IMG/VR virus record: IMGVR_UViG_3300015360_000080
Coordinates: 1 to 43,091 of that record
Length of the DNA stretch: 43,091 nt
Reading direction: 5' to 3' (one strand)
Origin: a virus
In this document: positions 38,368-43,091 of the stretch, piece by piece
Layout of the letters: the number at the start of each line of letters is the position of its first letter
Position numbering within the stretch: the first letter of the stretch is position 1
Notes under the pieces: generated by a model
Told to the model about the DNA's origin: nothing
The model's input: only the letters and a program-made list of their open reading frames with translations
The model's database searches: none
Program-made: the position numbers and the translations under genes

Positions 38368-38486
38368 TCCGCGACGCCATCCTCCTCTACGCGGCCTACT
38401 CTGCTGCCATCCTGATCGCTGGCATCGTTGCCTACGCCATCTTCGTTGCGTGGTGCGCCGATACCGCCGCCGACCCCCAGGAGTAG
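38364..38486 (+). CDS. Small membrane protein (40 aa)
   Basis: A 40-residue protein, ATGA-coupled to the exported coiled-coil gene. A transmembrane span at about 5-30 (AILLYAAYSAAILIAGIVAY) is followed by a short acidic, Ala-rich tail. It might work with the upstream exported protein at the membrane. No family is recognised. Confidence 0.65.
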   Translation: MIRDAILLYAAYSAAILIAGIVAYAIFVAWCADTAADPQE

Positions 38487-38491
38487 CCGCC

Positions 38492-38947
38492 ATGCAGACC
38501 ATCAACCTCCTGTTCGATTCCGGGTGCGAGCCCAGCGACGAGCTGCGCCGCATCCTCACCATGCTCACCCAAGTAAATGAAAGACAAGAAAGACTCATGA
38601 AACTAACCAAAGACCAAGCGTCAGTAATTAACCAAAAACTAGATCAGCTCAAATCCGCTCTTGCGATGATGCAAAACCGAGTGCACATTGACTTCGACTA
38701 TTTAAGGACACGACTCAATGAGGGCGAGCAGATTACGCAATCGGACATGGACGCGCTGGAGGCGAAATTCAATAGCATCCTCAGCGACGTGTCGCGCGTT
38801 GACCTGATCCCCGATATCCCGCCCGTCGGGCCAGTTGACCTGATCCCCGGTATGCCGCCCGTCGGGCCAGTTGACCTGATCCCCGATATCCCGCCCGTCG
38901 AGCCAGTTGACACCGCAACCACGCCCGACGATCCAACAACCACCTAG
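38492..38947 (+). CDS. Coiled-coil protein with Pro-rich tandem repeat (151 aa)
   Basis: A 151-residue protein. The first 100 residues are coiled coil (LTQVNERQERLMKLTKDQAS and later heptads), and the rest is a 12-residue repeat VDLIPDIPPVGP in three copies plus a partial, ending in a Thr/Pro tail. Such Pro-rich repeats can be extended spacers or SH3-like ligands. ATG 38492 is 5 bases after the preceding stop; a start at 38450 lies inside the preceding gene. Confidence 0.65.
   Translation: MQTINLLFDSGCEPSDELRRILTMLTQVNERQERLMKLTKDQASVINQKLDQLKSALAMMQNRVHIDFDYLRTRLNEGEQITQSDMDALEAKFNSILSDVSRVDLIPDIPPVGPVDLIPGMPPVGPVDLIPDIPPVEPVDTATTPDDPTTT
38798..38911 (+). repeat. 36-bp tandem repeat, three units plus 6 bases
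   Basis: Units start at 38798, 38834 and 38870, each beginning GTTGACCTGATCCCC, with only a few substitutions and no indel. They are nearly identical, pointing to recent slippage expansion. Confidence 0.92.
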
Positions 38948-39121
38948 ACCCTTCCTGCACACCGGACCATCCTTGCGACGGGGCCACCAGCGTCGTCCAA
39001 CTTTCGTCACTTGCCCGGTGGGGCTTCGTACCTACCCTCATCCCCGAGGGGAAGCCTGGAGTAGAGGGGCGATGGACTGGTGGTCACAAAACAAGAGTGC
39101 AGCGAAGAAAGGACAATACTC

Positions 39122-39565
39122 ATGGACAAGTCAACTGACTCCGAGCTAGCCGCCGCCTGGCAAATAAGTGACGCGTGGCAGTGTAAATGGAGGGCATCCG
39201 AGATCTGGCGTAAGGCGTACCAGGAGGCGTACCGGGAGGCGAAACACAAGCTATATGCGATGGGTGGCGCAATCACCGAAGCCGCCATAGCAGTGATGCC
39301 CGTGATGCCGTGCAACGAGGGAGAGCTGGACAAATGGCACCGGCACGAGTACATACACCGGGACGCTATCGCCCCACTGAAGGCTGCGCTAGCAGCCGCA
39401 CAGAAGGACAGCGAACGGCTGGACCACGCGGAAGCCATCATTGCGGCCATCTACCGCAATGCCGACAACTCGCTATGGTTCGGCACCACGATCCACGGCA
39501 ATGGGAGAGACTTCGATGGCGCTGATTTCCGCGCCGCGATTGATGCAGCCAGGGAGGAAAAGTAA
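39122..39565 (+). CDS. Hypothetical protein (147 aa) with Ea22-like C-terminal module
   Basis: A 147-residue protein with a Trp/Ala/Tyr-rich N-terminal helix region (WRASEIWRKAYQEAYREAKH) and the C-terminal module ALAAAQKDSERLDHAEAII, then a Gly/Asp-rich strand region and FRAAIDAAREEK. The module is shared with the gene at 35184. AAAGGA precedes the start. The 174 bases upstream (38948-39121) hold no gene and only weak hairpins (CCCTC/GAGGG near 39040), so an internal promoter could lie there. Confidence 0.65.
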   Translation: MDKSTDSELAAAWQISDAWQCKWRASEIWRKAYQEAYREAKHKLYAMGGAITEAAIAVMPVMPCNEGELDKWHRHEYIHRDAIAPLKAALAAAQKDSERLDHAEAIIAAIYRNADNSLWFGTTIHGNGRDFDGADFRAAIDAAREEK

Positions 39566-39751
39566 ATGGCCCGCCCTAAACCGTTGTGGTTGGTGGACTC
39601 GCTCATACGACTGGGCAACTCCACCAAGATGTGCGCGGTACATGATGCTTACGGCAACCAATTGAGCTATACGCCGCCAGGTGTCATAGAGACTGCACTC
39701 CGTCTTGCCTATCAGACCGGGCGACAAAGTGTAAAGGAAGGAAACAAATGA
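39566..39751 (+). CDS. Hypothetical protein (61 aa)
   Basis: A 61-residue protein beginning directly after the previous stop and ending in an ATGA overlap. The N-terminal half has a basic/hydrophobic helix (KPLWLVDSLIRLGNSTKM), then a Gly/Tyr/Pro turn and a helix TALRLAYQTGRQSVKEGNK. No known family. Confidence 0.6.
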   Translation: MARPKPLWLVDSLIRLGNSTKMCAVHDAYGNQLSYTPPGVIETALRLAYQTGRQSVKEGNK

Positions 39752-40038
39752 CCAACGCTGACAGACTAGACGAGCTTGCCGACCGCCTGGATCGGGATCA
39801 TTGCAAACCGATTCCCGACGCAGATCAATCATTCCGGGATTCTGAAGTTATCTCGATTACAGCCCTCCGCGCCGGTGCCGCAGCACTGCGTGAGCTGGAG
39901 AAGCTGCCACTGCTACAGCAATTCGATGCATATTCGTGGTCATGTGATGACGGAGCGTGCGCCTTCCATACCGCCGCAGAAGCCCTTGAAAGTGCCGTGT
40001 TGAGGCAATTGCCAACGCAGCCAGAGGTGAAGCCATGA
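39748..40038 (+). CDS. Hypothetical protein (96 aa), intact relative of the 35738 remnant
   Basis: A 96-residue, mostly helical protein. The N-terminus TNADRLDELADRLD is shared with the broken gene at 35738. The middle ITALRAGAAALRELEKLPLL is a common element of small phage proteins, and the C-terminus PEVKP is like that of the NDT-like protein. It is ATGA-coupled on both sides, so the duplicated block kept the gene order. Confidence 0.65.
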   Translation: MTNADRLDELADRLDRDHCKPIPDADQSFRDSEVISITALRAGAAALRELEKLPLLQQFDAYSWSCDDGACAFHTAAEALESAVLRQLPTQPEVKP

Positions 40039-40445
40039 ACGAACTATTCGACGATATCGAACAGTTGACAGACGCCGAGATCCTGGCGACCAAGCTGCTG
40101 GGCTGGGAATCAATACCGCCAGAATTTGACGAGGCACGCGCCTACTATCACAATAAGTTTGGCCCTGCCTACGTGTTCCCCGATGGCTCATGGACTGGCG
40201 CAAGCGAATGGCCGAATCTCGCCGACTGGAACACAATCCGGCGAATCGAGGATGCCATCTGGGGCAAAGGCCGAGCATACTCCGACCGATACATAGCCTA
40301 CCTCACGTGGTCATGCGAGTACGACCGCCGGTTGACGTTGCGGGGTACACAAGAGCAGCGCGTTGCAGCGGCGCTCCGGGTTAGTGAAGCGGCATGGACC
40401 GTGCCGGACGAGATCGCGGCGCAGATTGAGGAGGCGGGACTATGA
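40035..40445 (+). CDS. Chimeric paralogue of protein A with ASCH-gene tail (136 aa)
   Basis: The first 118 residues align with the protein at 36357-36728 (QLTDAEILATKLLGW, YLTWSCEYDRRLTL). The last 18, AWTVPDEIAAQIEEAGL, match the C-terminus of the ASCH protein at 36725-37141, including the following GGGACTATGAGC DNA. The simplest history is a duplication of the A-ASCH gene pair, then an in-frame deletion joining A to the ASCH end. Intact ATGA coupling on both sides suggests it is still expressed. Confidence 0.75.
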   Translation: MNELFDDIEQLTDAEILATKLLGWESIPPEFDEARAYYHNKFGPAYVFPDGSWTGASEWPNLADWNTIRRIEDAIWGKGRAYSDRYIAYLTWSCEYDRRLTLRGTQEQRVAAALRVSEAAWTVPDEIAAQIEEAGL

Positions 40446-40834
40446 GCTGCAATGTCTGCTTAGATTCCGACAGCCTCGACATATGGGTTGACTGGACCGC
40501 CATAATCGCCGTTGCCGCGACGGATTACCGCTGCCTCGAATGCGCCGACTGTATTGAGCTTGGCAGTCAATATCAACGCACCGACGCCCAACTCAGCGAG
40601 GACGAGGATGACGCCGAAGAAGCGGAATGGGAAGAGTACGCAACCTGCCTTGGTTGCGCTGAGTGCCGCTCCGCTTACTGTTGCGGGATTAAGCAATACG
40701 GTGGCTTTTGGGACTCCTTGTTCGAGGCCCACGATTTAGCTGAGATCACGATGTCAGGCGAGTGCTGGGACACGCTCGGAGCGGCGGGCAAGCTCAAATT
40801 GCAAGCCATGTGGCGGAAAGAGGCAGGGTTATGA
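40442..40834 (+). CDS. Cys-rich acidic protein (130 aa)
   Basis: A 130-residue protein with many Cys (CNVC near 3, CLECADC near 34-40, CLGCAEC and YCC near 73-86) and a strongly acidic middle (SEDEDDAEEAEWEEYATC). It probably binds several zinc ions. The pattern is reminiscent of the Cys-rich protein at 29455, but no clear homology was seen. The C-terminal 35 residues are helical. Confidence 0.65.
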   Translation: MSCNVCLDSDSLDIWVDWTAIIAVAATDYRCLECADCIELGSQYQRTDAQLSEDEDDAEEAEWEEYATCLGCAECRSAYCCGIKQYGGFWDSLFEAHDLAEITMSGECWDTLGAAGKLKLQAMWRKEAGL

Positions 40835-40893
40835 TCCAATTCACCGTTCCGGGCGTCCAGGCGCTTCAGGCGATTCAGGAAGCTGAGCTATGA
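40831..40893 (+). CDS. Possible 20-aa peptide in translational-coupling position
   Basis: Twenty codons (starting MIQFTVPGVQ) lie between two ATGA overlaps: the upstream stop covers its ATG and its own TGA covers the ATG of the DUF1064 gene. The exact fit suggests it keeps ribosomes moving between the neighbours, or that it is the rest of a longer gene. It may also be chance. Confidence 0.45.
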   Translation: MIQFTVPGVQALQAIQEAEL

Positions 40894-41276
40894 GGCACAC
40901 TCGGTACGCCAAAGGCTTCCAGCGCGGCAAGAAAAAAGGCCAAAACAAGGCCGAAGCCGCTTACGATGCCTATCTGTGGGGCCTCAAAGTGTCCGGGCAG
41001 ATCCTCGATTACTGGTACGAGGGCATAACTCTCAAGCTCGCAGACGATACCCGCTACACTCCAGACTTTCTCGTGTTGGCCATCGACTCCACGCTCGAAT
41101 GCCACGAAGTCAAAGCTGGAAAACTGAACCCCACCACCGGCAAAGTCGATGCCATTTCCGAGGATGCCGGCAAGATCAAAATCAAGGTAGCAGCCGAGAA
41201 GTTCCCGATTTGCTTCAAGGTTGCGGCGTTGTGCAAGGGCGCGTGGACATGGCGTGGAATTGGAGACGGGGAATGA
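40890..41276 (+). CDS. DUF1064 (VRR-NUC/PD-(D/E)XK-like) endonuclease
   Basis: A 128-residue protein with a basic N-terminus (TRYAKGFQRGKKKGQ) and the nuclease core YTPDF at 56-60 (Asp59), then LECHEVKAGK at 69-78 with Glu70, Glu73 and Lys75, matching D-(D/E)xK. DUF1064 proteins are small phage nucleases proposed to act on branched or recombining DNA. Coupled by ATGA to the helicase, it fits a repair or replication role. A restriction-like role with the adjacent methyltransferases is an alternative. Confidence 0.8.
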   Translation: MRHTRYAKGFQRGKKKGQNKAEAAYDAYLWGLKVSGQILDYWYEGITLKLADDTRYTPDFLVLAIDSTLECHEVKAGKLNPTTGKVDAISEDAGKIKIKVAAEKFPICFKVAALCKGAWTWRGIGDGE

Positions 41277-42763
41277 CCAAACTCGCAAAGGATCTTGAGA
41301 GATGCCTCTTGGAGTCCGGGCAAGCCAAGAGCCTCATACATGCCGAAATTGGGGCGCTGATCGGATGGGCAGATTGGGAAAACGAGGCGAAATTGATTAG
41401 GGAAGAAATGAAACTAGAGAAATCTGCCGACATTCGCGCAATAAAGTACATTTCGGATGGGGATGGAATGGATAACTATCAGAAGTTTTTAGCATCTAAG
41501 CGAATGGCCCACGCGCCATCCGGTTTTGATTCTGGCGCGTTCCACGGGCCCCTGTTCCCGTTTCAACGATTCATCGTTGACCGTGCGCTACGAATGGGGA
41601 AGATGGCCGTGTTCGCTGACTGCGGGATGGGCAAAACCTTAATGCAGCTCGAATGGGCACATCAGGTCCACGCCAGAACGGGAAGGCAGGTGATTGTCGC
41701 TGCTCCTTTGGCCGTCGGCAATCAATCAGTAGCGGAGGCGATCCGGTTTGGGTACGACGCAACATTCAGTAAGCGGCCCACCAAGGATGCCGCCATATGC
41801 ATCACCAATTACGATAGCCTTCACCGCTTTGATGCTGCCGATTATGCCGGGATTGTAGCCGACGAGTCGAGCATCCTGAAAGGCCAAGGCGCAATGCGCC
41901 GAATGATTCAAGATTTTGTTACGCGCATCCCATACAGGCTGGCATGCACCGCCACTCCTGCGCCAAACGATTACACCGAACTTGGCAACCATTCCGAGTT
42001 TGTGGGTGGATTGTCGTCGGCGGAGATGCTGGCTTCGTACTTCGTTCACGATGGAGGCGAAACAAGCGTATGGAGGCTTAAAGGTCATGCCCGCCGCGCA
42101 TTCTGGCATTGGGTTGCCTCATGGAGTGTTTTTTGCGCCAAGCCTTCAGATTTAGGATTCGAGGATGAAGGGTATGATCTGCCACCCCTCCGATACCACC
42201 ATCATCAGGTCGGCGGAGGATTCGACGCTGGGCTGTTATTTGACGTCGAGGCGGAAAGCTTAACAGAGCGGCGTGACGCCAGGAGGTCTTCATTGAAAGA
42301 TAGATGCGAAATGGCCGCATCGCTCGTCAATGAATCCGATGAGCCGTGGCTTGTGTGGTGCGACCTAAATGCCGAAAGCGAACTGCTGGATAAGTTAATC
42401 CCATCGGCCATCGAAGTCCAAGGATCGCATAAAGACGATTACAAGTCCGATGCCTTGATTGGATTTGCCGAAGGCCGATATACCGATCTTATCAGCAAGC
42501 CAACTATTGCCGGATTCGGGATGAACTACCAGCATTGCTCCAATATGGCATTTGTGGGCCTTTCGGACTCGTGGGAGCAGATATACCAAGCCGTCCGCCG
42601 ATCATGGAGGTTTGGGCAAGTCAACCCAGTTAACGCTCACGTCATTACATCGTTGGCCGAGGGCGCTGTAGTGCGCAACATTCAAAGGAAAGACGCCAAC
42701 GCTAAGGCAATGGCAGCAGAACTATCAGAGATTGCAAGGGAGATTTATGCACAGAACAGATAA
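41273..42763 (+). CDS. SNF2/DEAD-like helicase with N-terminal extension
   Basis: A 496-residue superfamily 2 ATPase: motif I DCGMGKT at 116-122, motif II DESS at 197-200, motif III CTATPAPN at 225-232 and motif VI QAVRRSWRFGQ at 439-449. Relatives usually begin near MDNYQKFLASKR, which is residue 66 here (ATG 41468, with a G-rich site before it). The 65 extra residues form an acidic helical domain of unknown origin, open and ATGA-coupled to the nuclease. It overlaps the methyltransferase start by 17 bases. Confidence 0.9.
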   Translation: MTKLAKDLERCLLESGQAKSLIHAEIGALIGWADWENEAKLIREEMKLEKSADIRAIKYISDGDGMDNYQKFLASKRMAHAPSGFDSGAFHGPLFPFQRFIVDRALRMGKMAVFADCGMGKTLMQLEWAHQVHARTGRQVIVAAPLAVGNQSVAEAIRFGYDATFSKRPTKDAAICITNYDSLHRFDAADYAGIVADESSILKGQGAMRRMIQDFVTRIPYRLACTATPAPNDYTELGNHSEFVGGLSSAEMLASYFVHDGGETSVWRLKGHARRAFWHWVASWSVFCAKPSDLGFEDEGYDLPPLRYHHHQVGGGFDAGLLFDVEAESLTERRDARRSSLKDRCEMAASLVNESDEPWLVWCDLNAESELLDKLIPSAIEVQGSHKDDYKSDALIGFAEGRYTDLISKPTIAGFGMNYQHCSNMAFVGLSDSWEQIYQAVRRSWRFGQVNPVNAHVITSLAEGAVVRNIQRKDANAKAMAAELSEIAREIYAQNR

Positions 42764-43091
42764 CGCCAAGGTGATCCTTGGCGATTGCGTTGAAGAGCTA
42801 ATGAAGATGCCAGATAGCAGCATCGACTATTCGATATACAGCCCGCCGTTTGCAAGCCTGTATACGTACAGTGCTAGCGACCGAGACATGGGCAACTGCC
42901 GAAGCCATGCCGAGTTTTTCGAGCACTACGCCTTCCTCTGCCAAGAGTTAACGCGAGTGCTGAAGCCGGGACGATTGCTGAGCTTCCACTGCATGCTGCT
43001 GCCCACCAGCAAGGAGCGCGACGGATACATAGGGTTAACCGATTTTCGCGGCCAGCTCATCAAGGCCCATCAAAACGCCGGGATGATCTAC
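42747..43091 (+). CDS. DNA methyltransferase (beta-class N4/N6), N-terminal part
   Basis: The first 115 codons of an amino-methyltransferase, open to the window edge. VILGDCVEELMKMPDSSIDY leads into the catalytic motif SPPF at about 33-36, and LTRVLKPGRLLSFHCM is the next conserved strand. The missing second half with motif I is likely the fragment at 2-226. The reading frames at the two edges do not join directly (3n+2 bases needed), so DNA is missing, not just circularised. Confidence 0.9.
   Translation, partial: MHRTDNAKVILGDCVEELMKMPDSSIDYSIYSPPFASLYTYSASDRDMGNCRSHAEFFEHYAFLCQELTRVLKPGRLLSFHCMLLPTSKERDGYIGLTDFRGQLIKAHQNAGMIY

Noticed and set aside
38698-38943. Gly/Ser/Thr repeat protein on the minus strand
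   Set aside because: It is the mirror of the 36-bp Pro-rich repeat coding region.
42195-42225. TCATCAG box (minus-strand CTGATGA) in the helicase gene
   Set aside because: No partner GAAA or stem sequences were found around it.
1-43091. CRISPR array, integrase, insertion sequence or tRNA gene
   Set aside because: No regularly spaced repeats, recombinase motifs, transposase genes or complete cloverleaf were recognised on either strand.

Overview
The window is almost all of the genome of a tailed double-stranded DNA phage of the P22-like podovirus type. The evidence is a PBSX/P22-type large terminase, two gp4-like adaptors, a gp10-like DNA-stabilisation protein of 474 aa (P22 gp10 is about 472), three large ejection-type proteins in gp7-gp20-gp16 order, a P22-type portal and scaffold, and a P22 gp5-like coat protein with a GTG start. 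No tail tube, sheath or tape-measure gene is visible, and no integrase, tRNA gene or CRISPR array. The host cannot be named from the sequence. Two proteins with Sec signal peptides and a lysis module with two peptidoglycan-type enzymes suggest a Gram-negative bacterium. The last gene (42747-43091) is the N-terminal half and the first gene (2-226) the C-terminal half of what looks like one beta-class DNA methyltransferase. The molecule is therefore probably circular or circularly permuted, with a few hundred bases of that gene missing between the ends.

Layout. 1-2445: C5 cytosine methyltransferase and a DUF1376 replication-type protein whose gene carries six 11-bp direct repeats (candidate origin), then a bidirectional terminator. 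2450-5600: a leftward operon of seven small unknown genes, punctuated by three copies of what reads as a complete type II hammerhead ribozyme and ending in its own terminator. 5600-17900: rightward late region with terminase, head-tail adaptors, two lectin-like fibre proteins, a lysis cassette (YkuD-like and NlpC/P60-like enzymes plus a small membrane protein) and tail or fibre genes. 17886-27964: ejection proteins, portal, scaffold, coat and a secreted-type Ig-like protein, closed by a strong terminator. Compared with P22, the portal-scaffold-coat block follows the ejection genes instead of the terminase. 27981-29372: a small regulatory island with two divergent ribbon-helix-helix proteins around palindromic operators, then a structured, terminator-closed non-coding stretch. 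29455-38947: early or accessory genes, including a PD-(D/E)XK nuclease with an apparently permuted domain order, a Sak4-like RecA-fold ATPase and an SSB-like protein (recombination module), many small membrane and Cys-rich proteins, a nucleoside deoxyribosyltransferase-like protein, an ASCH protein and an exported coiled-coil protein. 39122-43091: a partly duplicated copy of the 35.2-37.1 kb gene block, then a DUF1064 nuclease, a SNF2-type helicase and the N4/N6 methyltransferase.

Most rightward genes overlap by ATGA or TAATG, so they are read as translationally coupled operons. The most unusual signal is the set of three intergenic hammerhead ribozymes, which would cut the leftward polycistronic mRNA between genes. 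Other notable signals are the divergent RHH switch, the origin-like iterons inside the DUF1376 gene, a likely one-base frameshift at the end of the terminase gene, the permuted nuclease, a chimeric gene formed by duplication and deletion, and an antisense membrane-protein gene opposite the end of an ejection gene.
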